Assembly: GCA_029706075.1 (NCBI GenBank)
Contig: JAINUG010000305.1
Span: 900,001 to 964,000, forward strand
DNA from: Aldrovandia affinis
Taxonomy: Eukaryota; Chordata; Actinopteri; Notacanthiformes; Halosauridae
Length of the DNA stretch: 64,000 nt
Direction: 5' to 3'
In this document: piece by piece, positions 13,965 through 26,395 of the stretch
How positions within the stretch are numbered: position 1 is the first letter of the stretch
Layout: the number at the start of each line of letters is the position of its first letter
Made by a program: the position numbers and the translations under genes
The notes under the pieces: generated by a model
Databases searched by the model: none
Told to the model about the DNA's origin: nothing
What the model saw: the letters and a program-made list of their open reading frames with translations, nothing else

Positions 13965-14204
13965 TGGAATAATATTTTGCCTCCATGGGCATTCCTCTGG
14001 CCAAGGGACCCAGGTGTCAACAAGCGGTCTGCATCACATGACACTCAAAATGTCAGCTGGGTGTTGCACCATTTACACGATTGCATATTTTGACTAGAAA
14101 TGTAATGCTCGGTCACATAAACACACTGATAACGTAAATTAACCAATATATCTATCTGCTAAATATGTGTACTGTTTCATCTGAGATATATTATACAATA
14201 TATA

Positions 14205-14586
14205 TATATTTTTAAGAATTTGTTTCTGATTTCCTCCCATTTTTCTCCCAATATAGTAGCCAATTACACCCTCTCTTTTTTCATGTCAATCCCCCCCTCG
14301 TATTGTGAGTTTGCTGCCGTAGCCCTGTGACCGGCAGTGGCAAAGGCGAAGCACCGTCTCCTCCGAGCCGGCACTCGCCAGGCCGTCAACTGTAACTCCG
14401 ATACTCCAGAGCCACTCCTATACGCAGCAAACTCATGTCGGCTTCCCTCCCCCCTCCCTGGGGCGGACAGCCAATTGCCGCCCCCTAGTGGCACTCCTGG
14501 CCAGAGCCGACTCTGGTGTGGCCGGAGCCCCGGTCGCAGTGGCCAGCGTCAAATGTTGTAACTGCTAGACCACCCGGGAGGCCTAT
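14205..14586 (-). repeat. tRNA-derived SINE (family B), full length
   Basis: Read on the minus strand it starts with a tRNA-like head (taggcctcccgggtggtcta). A GC-rich body follows, then a tail region about tagccaattaga and an AT-rich end. The same family is found at 7377, 25966, 30335 and 33108. It lies between nek4 and the BEN-domain gene. Confidence 0.8.
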
Positions 14587-15435
14587 ACAGTACATTTTAA
14601 GAAAACAAATTGTTCACATTTTGGAGAAGAAGAAAAAAAAAAGTTCATAAATTACTTGGTGGAATGTCCTCTCTTTCTATGCACAATATCAATGCATATT
14701 TATGAGTTATGTCTTCAAAAATATAAATTATGCAAAACCCCCAAGAGGGTTTCCAAGACTTGCTTGAAAAACGGTAGACAAAAAAAAAGGCAGTAAGAAT
14801 GTTGGAGGTAATGTCGGGGTCACTTCCTGACGGGAATTCACGTGGGATTAATGCTCAACGAGGTGAGTAAAAACTCAACAAATACCTGAGGGGGAGGTCA
14901 GGAAAAGTGCACCTGTGCGAATAGAGTGATTTAAATATGTGTGCTCTGAAGCAATAAGGGGAAGGTTCATTCTGACTGCGAGTGAAGGTAGCAGCCATAA
15001 AGCTTGCAGGGTCCTCCGGTCACTGGCTGACCCCACTGACCGACGGACGGACCGACTGTGACCAACTCTGAATGGCACTGTAACTGAAACGGCACTCCAC
15101 CCCCAAAAAGGTTGGCATGGGCATGCATAGCGGTCGCGACCGTTGCATGGTGTCCGCTCTTTTTTGTTTGTTTCACATATTTACGGTGTATAAAACATAC
15201 AACATGTGTAGGTACACTTTAAACTGAAGAGAAAAGGTCATCTACATGTACCATATATTACATCGTAAAAAGTAGAGATTTTGGGAACGCAATACACAGT
15301 CAAGTCCTGCTTCTCGATTTACAAAACGACCTCGTTCTTTTTCTTCACAGTTCTATGCATCAGGTCCTGCCTGTTCCACTTGCACCAGCGTGCCGGAAGG
15401 CACAATCCTGGCCAGTGTCACACATTAGAATGCAT
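14587..15435. other. Downstream flank of nek4
   Basis: No gene or known repeat was recognised. On the minus strand this follows the nek4 stop codon and probably includes its 3' UTR. No convincing AATAAA could be assigned. Confidence 0.4.
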
Positions 15436-18400
15436 TTACTGGACACTTAAGTCTCTGAAGGCAACTTCCTCGAAGAATTTCAGCTGCCGCACCATCACGG
15501 CGTAGGCCTGGTACTTGTCCTCTCCCATATGCTCCCGAAGACGCAGCTGGAAAAACAAGTGGGGAAATAGCGGCAAATAGCCAGCGCACATCCAGCAATT
15601 AATCAAGCACTGCATTCTGGGTAGAGCCAACCATAAACCACAATTGAAGCAGATGTTGCCCCTAAGCACTGATGCTGGAACAGCTAACTCTACTTACTCT
15701 TAACCATTAGGAAGAAAAATGCAAGACTGACCAAAAAATAAATAAATAAATAGCACTAAATTATTTTTTTAAAATAATTATCATAATAATCATCGCTGCC
15801 GTGGTGACGTGCTGCTGGTGTGTACTTGCCTCTCGCGCTGTCTCGTCATCTTCTTCCATGATGTCCAGGACCCGGTCTAAAAGCTTCACTCCCAGCCCCT
15901 TCACCACATCGGTCCGTAAGTACTCAATCGCCCTTCTGATCTTCGCAGGGCCAGAGGGAGAGTCTGGGGAGAAGATAGGAAAGGAAAAGGAGAAAGGTGA
16001 GACAGAAACAGAAAGGAACGTCAATGTGTCATTTCTATGAATTCCTTCCCCTGTATAAATGGGTCATATTTGAAATGTACTGTAAATGTGCATCTGCCAG
16101 GCAAAAAAATAACAAGAAAGAAAATAGATAAACTGGCATGAAGAACCTAGGCAAATGAGGAGGGAACCTTAACCTTTAAGGGCAGGGGTCTCATTTACAT
16201 TTGCATTTACATTTTAAGCATTTAGCAGACGCTCTTATCCAGAGCGACTTACAAGATGTGCATAAATACATGGTAGGAACAATGGGTGGCTGCTGGGAAA
16301 AATTTATTGTGGGAGTCTCAGTCTTATCCGAAGAGGGTCGGTGTAGGTGCAGGCACTAAAACGCCTGACACAGTCAATAAACTAAGCACGGCCTTCAGTC
16401 GAGGCCTTGATGAGATGAATCAGGTCTTTTAGTGCTGGACTACACCAAAGCCTGCGCCCACAGCAACCCTTCTCAAATGAGGCTGGAGCCCCCTGCTGGA
16501 AGGGAGGCGTACGCAGGGACACACCTGAGGGGAACTCATTGAAGTGGAATTCCTCCTGCTCGTCCTTGGCCTTGCCGTGCAGCAGCAGAGTGTCCCTGTA
16601 CCTCCGGTTCAGTCTGAACTCGGGCGACGCTGTGGATCCAGGCCCGTCCGGCTCGCACACCGCGTCCCTGCAGTCCATCCTCAGCGTCTGCGTCATCAGC
16701 TGAACCAGATCTTGCATTTCACCGGATTCGCTCTTCCTGGAATTAAAAACAGAAGCCAGACTGTAAGGGCAGCAAATGGAGAGCGGTGAACAGGCCAGAT
16801 GAATACACCAGGCCGAGAATGCGGTCGCACACGGTCACAAACTATAACAGTGCAAGGAAAGGCACAGCATAGTCAGAAATGAACTGAGACAAAACAAACT
16901 GACTGGTTTTTGTATTTCCCATTTGAATTTGAGGGTGATCGTGAAAGATTCCCTACCCTGCACCTACATATAATGGAGATATAGGTTCCATTGATCCACT
17001 GATCTCTCGCAAACTATGATTGTTCCTACCATGTATTTATGCACATCTTGTAAGTCGCCCTGGATAAGAGCGTCTGCTAAATGCTTAAAATGTAAAATGT
17101 AAAAATGCATTGTTTTCCATCGCAGTGAGATGACGCCTGCCACTGGTGCCCACAGCTTCAGAGTCACATTTCAGTTATTGATTAGATTGGAAAACGAACA
17201 AGGGACAATGTTACTGTGTGCACACGGACAGGTAAGTAAAGGTAAGGTAAGGTAATTATGTGAGGAAGATCTCACCCCTCCTTGCAGTCGCCCTCTGAAC
17301 GATCAGTCGAGCTGGTGGACGAGCCACAGTCTTCCTCATCCGACTGTCGCCGTGACGACCCACCATACTGCTGAAAGGGGGGCGAACACACAGTGACACA
17401 CAGCTTAGAGATTCTCATCGTCTCTCAGAACCTTGGCAACACACTTTTTCTCAGCCCCTGCATAAGGCACGGCGGCCTAAGTACCGAATACTTGACAATT
17501 TAATAATATAACTTGGCCATTTGCTTCCATTTAAACATCAATTTATATTCAACTACTTTCGGCACTGATTTCACTCCATAGTCACTTCTCTGTTTCTTCA
17601 CCCAAGGGCATCAGAACTGACCTATTTATCTCATTTTAATTACAGTCACAATACAGTTTACACAGCGGTGTCCCATCCCAGATCGATATCTCTAACTGGA
17701 CTGTGGTAACCCTTACACTTCTACTCCCACAATAGGTTTTTCCCAGCAGCCACCCACAGTTATAATACAGTATATTCATTTAGCAGACGCTCTTATCCAG
17801 AGCAAGTAATAACATGAGAGAACGTAAGTGTCAAATGTCTATGTAAACTGGGATCCAATCCCACAGGCCCACCCACGACAGAGCACTGACCCCTTCCACT
17901 GTCACAGACCAGTATGGATTGAACAGAGTATAATGTTTGAAAGGATTCATTGATGGGCAGCTAACTGACGGTTTGTACTGAGAAATGGCCGATACAGAGA
18001 CAACCGAGAGAAGTGGAGGAAACAAATTACCGTGTTTGTTTTGATGGCAAGGTCGGATGCCGAGCGGCTGACTGCGACGGTTTGGGAGTGTGACTGCCCC
18101 CTCTCTGCAGTGACGCCACATGACGCCCTTCTCAGTGCAGGGAGAACTTTCAAAAAGGGAGCAGCGAAGCGATTTGTCAGCCAAACACTTCTCGTTTCTT
18201 TGCAAAGCATTTTTTTAAAAATACAATAAGACAGATGCAACAGGAAACAATTAACATAAAATGAAAAGAAGAAAAAAGTTTAAAAAGTACATAACACAAA
18301 TAAGGATATATCCACCACTATAGCAGTGTTAAATATAAATTCTAATGTTCACTCTTTTACATAGTTTATTCTTCTCTTTTATATTATCTTTCTTCTGTAT

Positions 18401-21400
18401 ACCACATGATCTATACTGTATGTTAAGGGCTTTGAGATTCATTGTAATGAAGAGTTCCCATTGGGAGCACATATACTGAAAAATGTATGCATTTACTACT
18501 GTAAGTCGCTTTGGAAAAAAGCATCTGCTAAATGGCATATATATTATTATACTCTATACAAATATAATTCTTTACTATTATCATTATTATTATCAACTTA
18601 CCTTCCAGTGGTGAGGCAACAAAGACAGTCCACTTACAAATATTCAATAACTAAAAATAGGCAAAGTGCATACTTCTGCAAAGCGTTTCATAGTTGGTAG
18701 ACAGTGAAGCATTTCTTTATGGAGTGTTTCTCATTTCTCGGTGTGCTGGTTCTCCGCTGTTAGCCTAGCATTTGTGAATGAAGCATTTCTCAGTTGTCAG
18801 AGAAGCCTTTCTCTTAATGATATTCAGGTTTTTACCTGGGTAGCTGAAGTCCTCCTGGGACTGCTTCAGCCGCCTTCGCTCCCGGGCAGACAGGGGGCGT
18901 TCCTGAAACAGACACTCCACACATTCAAACTGCCCTCCCTGAAATCCTCACAGCCTGAATCCACCACTTCCTTCAAATATTACATTAAAAAAATAAAACA
19001 GAATAAAGGACAATATGCATATGCATAGCATTTCACAGGTACTGGGCAGACACCGATTCTGGAAAATGACACCTGCATACGCAGTCCTGGTGTTCGTATA
19101 AGAGAACAGACACAGGCATTAGGACTTTAACGTTTTTTTGTTGTATTCTTTCTCAAAAGCGTGATGGGCCCACCATAGATGAATCAGCACTGCTGATGTC
19201 ACAGAGAGTCCGACTGCCATCTCGACCTTCCCGTCCTAACGGAGGAGGAAGGTTAGCTAATAATATGAAGGAGAAGAGATGCCAGGCAGGAGAGCTCACT
19301 TGCGACGGCAGGGACGGAGAAACCCGGAGACGAGAGGTTCACCTTTGGCACTGTGATGGCACTGTCCCCAGAGCTGCTGGTGCAGGATGAGGCGGTGGCC
19401 TTGCTCTTCTGCGCACGCTCCCCCTGGCTCCTCTTCCTCACGTTCGCCATGGCAGCGTCTCTGGGAGGAGATGGCAGTGGCCTGGGAGGGACTTCTTTAA
19501 ACTGGGGCGAAGAGAGAGAGCACAGATGACATCGGCACTGCACACTGCAGTTCCTCCACACAGAAAAGGTGCTGGCTGTAAATCCCTTCTATTTGTGGCA
19601 TTGTGTGCCCACTGCATACACAGCAGCTTGTGGTGCCTGAGGTTAACACGCAAGCAAGCATGATTAGCCTAGCCCATTCGTAACCAAGAATGAGCCCCAC
19701 AATGGACTATCGCGACGGTCTGAAATGTATCTAAGTTCTCTGTTAATAATTGAAATGTTAACAAACCAAATCTTGTTCTCAGCAAAGATTTATTCTTTGA
19801 ATCTTTAATGATGTAATAAACTTAACAGATTAAGTCAAAGGGCTGTACACCTGTATTCCACATTCTATACCACCAGTAAAATGACAGATCTTATTTATTT
19901 ATTTGTTTCATTGTTTCTTTGACAGGGACAATAAACATTTTAATTAATGCTGGCACATTCCATGCATTGTAGCTGAGTTCACTGAATAGTAACAATCTGC
20001 ATTCCCTGGGAAGGTTTGCAGAAGATATATGACAAGCATTTGTAAAATGTGGGCACAGTGTATACCAATTGATTGATATAAGTATCTTAAAAGATTAAGA
20101 TTTCATGTTCAGAGATGATGAACCGCAACCATGCGTCTGTGTTGTCTTCTCCTGGTCTGTACTCACGTTGGCCTGGTCGCCACGGTTTTCCTGCCCCCTC
20201 CCCTTGTTTCTCTGTCTGCGTTGGCGGGACAGGGAGGGTTCAGAGGACGAGGAGGGGTGCAGCAGCTGAGGGACACCCTGCACTGGAGGAGGGGGAGGGG
20301 GTCCTGGCTTGGGGGCTCCTTCAATGGAAAAAAACAATCATGATCACCAGGTCACTGTAAATACAGCACAAATACCTGAAAGGGTCATGACAAGGCCACT
20401 GATATTTAAAGGAAAAGATTTCTGACATCATCAACCACGTTCAACACTGTTACATTTCGAGCAAGTGCATTCTGTGAGATCATGGGACCAAACCAAACCA
20501 ATGAAGTAACACAGGGCCTTACTTGTATGACAACAGGAACAAAGGCTCAAGCAGCTTTTCTGTTGAGTCCAAGCTCTGCTTAAAAACAGGACCATAAAGT
20601 GATTATAAGCAGAGAAAAAACAAAACATTAAAACTGAGAAAGTACTTGAAGAGCAACATATGGTTTGGCCTGTAAACACGGAAACAGCGGTCTTACCTTC
20701 ACCTCTGGAGTTGGTATCAAGCTGCCTGCATCCTGGAGCAGTCTAATGGTGTCATCTCTGTCTTCCATATCTGCTGTATTAGTCTGTCCTTCTACTGAGG
20801 GTAGAATCCCATCCTTCGCTGCTCTGAGCTCGTGTTGGGGATGAGAGTCCTCCAACACTGGGCCATTCAAAGGCCTCTTCTCCTCTCCAGCACTGCTGGC
20901 AACACTCACCACCTGCTTCCTCTGATGTGACTCAAAAGGGACAGGGTCTTGTTTCTCTGGCTTTGTCTCCTCCGTCTGATTGGCGTGAACGTCGCTCTGC
21001 CTCTGGCCAGGCGGCGACAGCAGCCTCGTCCTGCTGTGCTTCCTCTCCTTCGCGGGTGGGATGTCGATATCGACATTGCTGATGGTCGCTAAAGACGCTC
21101 CTGTGCTATTCAGGTCATCCGTCGGGCGAGGTTTTGGGGCTAACCGCTGTGGGGAAGTCGGGGGTTCTGCCGCTGTGCTGCTGCTGGGCGTGTGTTGTCG
21201 GAACTGGTTTTCTTCCTTCTGTTAGGAGACAGAAACAACAATAAAAAATGGTTTGGAAATAAACTCTCTGTCTCTGTCTTACAGCCGAAAGCGATGTGCG
21301 CTCCATTAGCTTGGAGGTGGAAACAAACTCTCCCCGTCTCACCATCTTCTCGGCCTTATTTGGATCCAGGAGGGGTTGAGGTGGACGTTCGGGTTTAGAA

Positions 21401-24400
21401 TTCGCTGACAGCACTGGGGCAGCAGCACTCCCAGGCCTGCTAGTAGGAGCCTTCTTTTTGGATTTGGCAGTTTTCCTGGCACGAACACAAAAGAACAGAT
21501 TAATAACTGCCATCTTAATGATGGCAGACTGACAGTAGAACAGTGCTTTTTTGTTCACAGTCACACAGGAGCTCTGTCAGGGCACGAGCGAGGGCAAGGG
21601 GGAGGGGGAGGGGGAGGGCGAGGGCTGCAGGGCTGACGGGAGCGTACTCTTTTGTGGCTTCCAGAAAGATGGAGATCTGCCGTTTGATGTAGGGCTGCCG
21701 GAGGATGTGTTTGACGTCCGGACGCTCCTCGGGCCTCTTACTGAGCATGCTCTTTATCAGCTCCCCAAGCTGTGGGTTGTACTTGCTGGGCATCTGGGGC
21801 AGCTGAGGGACAAACGGCACACAAAGACTGTAAATGAAAGTGATTTATGTGATTTTTACACCAGTCCTGCTGAGGCCTAATCTCACTTGTCAGGCGCTCT
21901 CATGCGTGATGAGTCCACCCTATTTCACGTGCTTTGCTAATCAAATAAACGGTCAGTTACTAGGTGAGGTTCCATTACATTACAGGCATTTAGCAGACGC
22001 TCTTATCCAGAGCGACTTACAGTTTACATTTCTTTACAATCCATTTATACAGCTGGATATTGACTGAAGCAATTCAGGTTAAGTACCTTGCTCAAGGTTA
22101 CAACAGCAGTGTCCCACCTGGGGATTTTACCTGCAACCTTAAAGTTACATGCCCAGTTCCCTAAGCATTATACCACACTGCCTGCCTTTCAATTCCAATT
22201 CAAGCCAACTCATACATTGTCCTATAACATAATGCTCGCTAAAAGTTGGTCGACCCGATAAGAGGAAACTAACTAACGTCACAAATTGTAACTTCCTTTT
22301 CTGTAGGCAGGCTTCCATGAAAATGCTAATCTTAGCTAAGCTGTGTAAGACCAAAACACAATTGACAGCTTACCTTTCCCCCTACTATACGATACACCAG
22401 GGAGTTCATGTCCTTCGCGTTAAAGGCATGCTTCAGCGTGGCCATTTCATACACGCAACATCCCAAGGCCCAGACGTCGGACTGTCACACAAAGGCGTCA
22501 GTGAGTACGGAAACACGTTTTCTCACCTTTCACTACATTTACATTTTAGGCATGTAGCAGACACTCTTATCCAGAGGGACTTACGCAGTTTACATTTCTT
22601 TACATACAATCCATTTACACAGCTGGATATTTTACTGAAGCAATTCAGGTCAAGTACCTTGCTCAAGGGTACAACAGCAGAACCTGCAACCTCTGAGTTA
22701 CAAGCCCAGCTCCCCTAACCTTTACACTACACTGCCAGCCAGCCAGCCAGCCAAACTAGTGATAGCCTAGTTTACAGAGATTTTTTTTCCTATGCTCCCA
22801 TGTTTCACTTTGAGAATACCTTGTAGTTGTATGGTTTGTTGGAGAACAGCTCTGGGCTCATGTAATACGGGGTCCCAATGAGAGTGCTCGCCATGTCGTT
22901 TTGGTTCTCCAGCACCCGTGCGATTCCAAGGTCTCCAACCTTGATTATGTTAGTCTTGGTCAGAAAGATGTTTTGGGTTTTCAAATCCCGATGCAAGATG
23001 TGTTTTTCGTGTAAATACTACAAAGGAAAAATAGCAATTAAATGGTGCACTTTCCTTCAAGGACACTGTAAATAAACGTATAAGCAGGACAAGTCATCCC
23101 TGGTCTTGGAGGATTGTGTTGGTTGCCTATATCCATTCTTACCAGGCTCTCCTTTCCCACCTGATTCAAATAAATGACATTTAAAATGTCAAAAATGTCA
23201 AATAACTGAACCATTTTACAGCCAACCCCCTTGGATGTTTAGAGAGCTGGAAGACCTGCCTGCATTGCAGCTCCTCCGCAGTTGACTATCCCAGCTAACG
23301 TTAATAAGACAAATTATTAATTTGGTTAATTTGGGTCTCTTATCCATAAATCTGTAGCTACCTGTAAGGCCATGGCGATTTGGACAAACCACTCCACCAC
23401 CTGTCTCTCTGGGAGAAGCTCGCCCTTCTGTTGCCTCAGCATGTGGTAGAGGTCACCCCCCTCGCAGAAGCCCATCACGATGTAAAGGTGACAGTCCTCC
23501 CCCTCCCAGGACTCTCTGTACGTCACGATGTTCGGATGTCGAAGCTGGGACAGAAGCTGGGCTTCTTGCTCTGCGGCTCGCCGCTCCCTCTTCGAAGACG
23601 TTCTCAAGTTCAACTTCTTGACAACGTACTGAAATTAAAAATAAAAATAAAGAGACACTGGCTGTGTTCGAAACCGTTCCCTATTCCCTAAATAGTGCAC
23701 TATATAGTGTGTTGAACAAATTGGCGAACACACTTTACAGTGGTTCTCTGTGGCTCAGTTGGTAGAGCATAGCGTTGGCAACGCTTAGGTTGTGGGTTCG
23801 ATTCCCATTGGGACCACATATACTGAAAAATGTATGCATTCACTACTGTAAGTCGCTTTGGATAAAAGCGTCTGCTAAATGGCATATATCATATTATAGT
23901 GCACTATTTAGGGAATAGGGGACGGTTTCGAACACCGCCACTATGTTCAAGAGGGTAGGTCCGTGCTACAGTCTGAAATCAACGCTGATGCGACCGCGTA
24001 ACTTGCGTTATACGTGAATAACGTCAGCTAGCTAGCTAATAAGGTCAGTGGACACTAGGCAACCAAATAGCTAAGTACGTTAGCCACCAAGGATAACTAG
24101 TTTGCTGGTTAGCTAGTCAAGCAGAAATTATCTAGCTATAATAATCTATTTAACCTTTTCACATATATCCTAGCATATCAATTATTAGACTAATCTGTCT
24201 GAAGGTAGTTATAACTAGCTAACAACCTAACCAGGCAAGAAGATACTATTTGCCAGCTAGCCAATTTTAGAGTTGGCTATCCAATTCCATAGTCGTTTGG
24301 ACTTCACAGAGTTTATTAGCAGCTCGCTTAACCAGCTACTCTAGATAACGCTGTTAGTTACCCATGAAGTCAGCATGTTTCGCTAACGTTAGCAAAGTAG

Positions 24401-24680
24401 GCTAATCAGAGTCAAGTTAATGTTAGCGAAGTTAACTGAACAGGACACGTTTTAATTATATATCCTCGATAGAACCTAGAACATTGAATAGCTTAGGAGC
24501 TAACCGTAGGCTGGTAGCTAGCGCTGGCATTTACAGCGGCCACGGATAAACAATGGTACCATTGTTTAACATTCGTTTACCGGATTTAGTTACCTGCTTT
24601 GCTTCTGTTTTGTGTTTGACCAGATTCACCTCTCCGTAGCTCCCTTTGCCTACAATTCTGATGAAAGTGTAACTCTCCAT
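15436..24680 (-). CDS. nek4: NIMA-related serine/threonine kinase Nek4
   Basis: Minus-strand exons: 24594-24680, 23362-23628, 22820-23017, 22374-22481, 21648-21802, 21343-21475, 20697-21218, 20167-20318, 19343-19501, 18836-18902, 18031-18104, 17276-17370, 16525-16736, 15830-15963, 15436-15546. The product is about 825-840 residues, near mammalian Nek4 length. Residues 1-260 form the kinase domain: P-loop GKGSYGEV (11-18), Lys33 in [13 protein letters not shown] (127-134), DLG (147-149) and GTPYYMSPE. The C-terminal half keeps Nek4 blocks: [74 protein letters not shown] and a final RQLKFFEE. Nek4 is linked to cilia, microtubules and DNA-damage responses. All junctions are in phase except exon 7 to exon 8, which needs a phase-1 link I could not place. 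The second-last intron has a GC donor. Mammalian NEK4 isoforms vary, so extra exons are possible. Confidence 0.93.
16196..16290 (-). repeat. L2-type LINE/SINE 3' tail
   Basis: Read on the minus strand it shows the conserved fish tail agtcgctctggataagagcg followed by tctgctaaatgcttaaaatg. It lies in a nek4 intron. The same tail appears at 17010, 17770, 30095 and 32860. Confidence 0.7.
17010..17106 (+). repeat. L2-type LINE/SINE 3' tail
   Basis: Contains accatgtatttatgcacatc, then gtaagtcgccctggataaga, gcgtctgctaaatgcttaaa and a short AATGTA-rich end. It is an intronic copy within nek4, in the opposite orientation to the one at 16196. Confidence 0.7.
17770..17805 (-). repeat. Short L2-tail fragment
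   Basis: Only the segment tttagcagacgctcttatcc and a few flanking bases remain. It is intronic in nek4. Confidence 0.5.
18455..18550 (+). repeat. SINE family A, 5'-truncated
   Basis: It begins at the B-box end (gttcccattgggagcacata) and continues through actgaaaaatgtatgcattt to the tail gtaagtcgctttggaaaaaa. It is intronic in nek4. The A-box head that makes up the downstream satellites is absent here. Confidence 0.75.
21970..22190 (-). repeat. tRNA-derived SINE with L2 tail (family D)
   Basis: On the minus strand it starts with a tRNA-like head (gcagtgtggtataatgctta, then ggttgcaggtaaaatcccc). The body contains cttgagcaaggtacttaacc and atccagctgtataaatgg, and it ends in the L2-type tail and a TAATG end. 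It is intronic in nek4. A second copy lies at 22535-22735 in a neighbouring intron and a third at 29838. Confidence 0.75.
22535..22735 (-). repeat. tRNA-derived SINE with L2 tail (family D)
   Basis: Same family and orientation as the copy at 21970 (shared: cagctggatatt..actgaag, aagtaccttgctcaagg). A short CAGC repeat lies at its upper edge. It is intronic in nek4, between the exons ending SDVWALG.. and YLHEKH... Confidence 0.75.
23664..23938. mobile_element. MITE split by a SINE insertion
   Basis: The left part (gtgttcgaaaccgttcccta, then ttccctaaatagtgcactat) and the right part (tagtgcactatttagggaat, then acggtttcgaacacc) are long inverted copies. A SINE-A copy at 23742-23893 lies between them. 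It is in intron 1 of nek4. The MITE must be older than the SINE. Its superfamily is not certain. Confidence 0.7.
23742..23893 (+). repeat. tRNA-derived SINE (family A), best intact copy
   Basis: The head is ggttctctgtggctcagttg then gtagagc. A stem-loop agcg-ttggcaa-cgct is placed like an anticodon arm (GGC in the loop), followed by the B box tgggttcgattccc and a 3' end gggaccaca that can pair with the 5' end. The body (actgaaaaatgtatgcattc) and L2-type tail follow. This copy is the reference for recognising the satellite unit at 38, 53.7 and 58.7 kb. Confidence 0.88.
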
Positions 24681-25600
24681 GACTCTTCATTTGGCGATCT
24701 GCACTCCAGGAAAATTAAGAGAAACGTGGTCGTTGCATAAACTCGATAAACTTTTTACTCTATTTGAGAGGTTGCGATAAACACTAGCTTCCATCCCTCA
24801 AAAACAGAATCGGGAAATCATCGGCGGCTTCCCCGTCACCAAGCAACGCGACTTATTCTACCATCGATGCTCAAAAGGCCCAGGACATCACCGAGTGCAA
24901 TCCTTTCAATATTCCACAGCGGCATCTAGGGTCGGGGAACACAAGTCCCAAAAAATGTAATAAGTCATTCCCGAAATACAGTATAAGCAAAGCGCTGCTG
25001 ACTATTTTTAACGTCTGGAACGTTATAGCCAGCTATCTAGAAACTCTTGTTAGAGTTATAGCTAAAGGATGTACCATAAATATTTTTATCGGCTAAACCT
25101 TAAAGCCCGTCGTTCATAAATAATACTTCCCAATAGCTTTCCTTGATACACAATTTAATTTTAACGCACGAAAATAAATACTAACGATAAGCTAACGATG
25201 AACGATTGAATGAAATTAATAGGAATATGAAGCACATATTAAGCCCTCCCCTGTCTGTATGGAACTGCATACATTAAACCAACAGGTGGTGCTGTCATGA
25301 CAGAATGTGTCCGTTTGCCAAGATGTGTCCGGGTGACGTATCGGAATTTCGGACTGTAGTTGCTATGCCAACATGACAAGCTCGCATTCCTGAGTGAGAA
25401 AACCCGGAAGAATCTGTCCGGGTGATGTCATTTAGCTACGAATAAGCTGTACAGCTAAGTTAGCTGCCTTGCTACGAACATAATATATGAATTATAATAT
25501 ATAATTATATTATAATTATATAGCCAGCTAGCTACAAAGATAACAATATGCATTGTCTGTTCAGCTGTACAGTTAAGTTAGCTTATGTTTATGTCCAACA
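24681..25600. promoter_or_regulatory. Upstream region of nek4 (probable promoter)
   Basis: No coding sequence was found. The first 200 bases above the nek4 ATG are moderately CpG-rich and contain cttccccgtcaccaagcaac, where rGTTGCT-type sequence recalls half of an X-box (RFX) site. A CRE-like gtgacgta lies at about 25335. These are single motif matches and functional use is not shown. Confidence 0.3.
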
Positions 25601-25604
25601 TAAG

Positions 25605-25760
25605 CTCTACCCTTCTTATTCTCTTGAGTTTACAAGGTCTTGCCTTAAGTTTGCTGTTAGATATGTAAAAGAGCAGAGGTGCCTAGGTAGTAGGTGAATG
25701 ATAGATGCCTCCTGAAGCTGATGTTTGGGGTTCAAGCCCTGATGCTTTTCTTCTATTTAT
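25605..25760 (+). repeat. Dispersed tRNA-like module, same family as the 31-36 kb clusters
   Basis: It carries the spacer segment cttcttattctcttgagttt followed by acaaggtcttgccttaa. About 60 bp later comes a tRNA-like piece with gatgcctcctgaagctgatg and the B box tttggggttcaagccctg. It shows that the unit amplified at 31.3-36.0 kb also occurs outside the duplication. Confidence 0.6.
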
Positions 25761-25965
25761 GTTGTGTATGCAAGTTTTTTTGTGCGTACGTTCAGTTTCT
25801 CTGAATCACACTTACGCACATTTCAGAAATGATCTTAGATCAAATATAGGATGGTTTCTACGCAACTTTTTATAAATAAGGCCCCTGGAATTCAATCCCC
25901 ACCTCTTCACTTCTGTTTCTCTCTCATCTAAGTAGTCTCGCCTTAACATCGTAACCCCCCAACAT

Positions 25966-26205
25966 TAAGGACTGGAAGCCGACGTGACGTTCGCTGCGTA
26001 TAAGAGTGGCCCTGTAGTACCGGTGTTACGGTCGACGGTCGACGGCTCGGCGAGTGACGTCTCGGAAGAGGTGTCACTTTGCATCTGTCACTACCGGTCG
26101 CAGGACTACAGCAGCGAACTCACATTACTAGGGGGGGATTGATGTAAAATAGCGGGTCTAATTGGCTACGAAAATGGGATAAAATAAAAAATAAATGTTA
26201 ATAAC
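25966..26205 (+). repeat. SINE family B, headless copy
   Basis: It matches the copies at 30335 and 33108 from ggaagccgacgtgacgttcg through gtagtaccggtgttacggtc to agcgggtctaattggctac and an A/T-rich end. The tRNA-like head is missing. Confidence 0.75.
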
Positions 26206-26395
26206 TGTCATGTCAGAAAAATGGCTAATTTGCTATAGCGTTAGAGCACTAGTATTTAAATAGTTCGAAAATAGGTGTTCTGATTGGCCATTATGAAACC
26301 ACACCCACAGGGTTTTTTTAATAAATTAATCCAACCTCTTTTACAACTGCGCCAGAGGTGAGCTATCGTCCTAAATAATGAAATTGCGCTATCAG

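Noticed and set aside
21551-21650. Extension of nek4 exon 5 into a Leu-Pro-Ala repeat frame
   Set aside because: The GT donor at 21647 restores the phase of the next exon and the Nek4 sequence. The repeat frame is intronic G-rich sequence read on the other strand.
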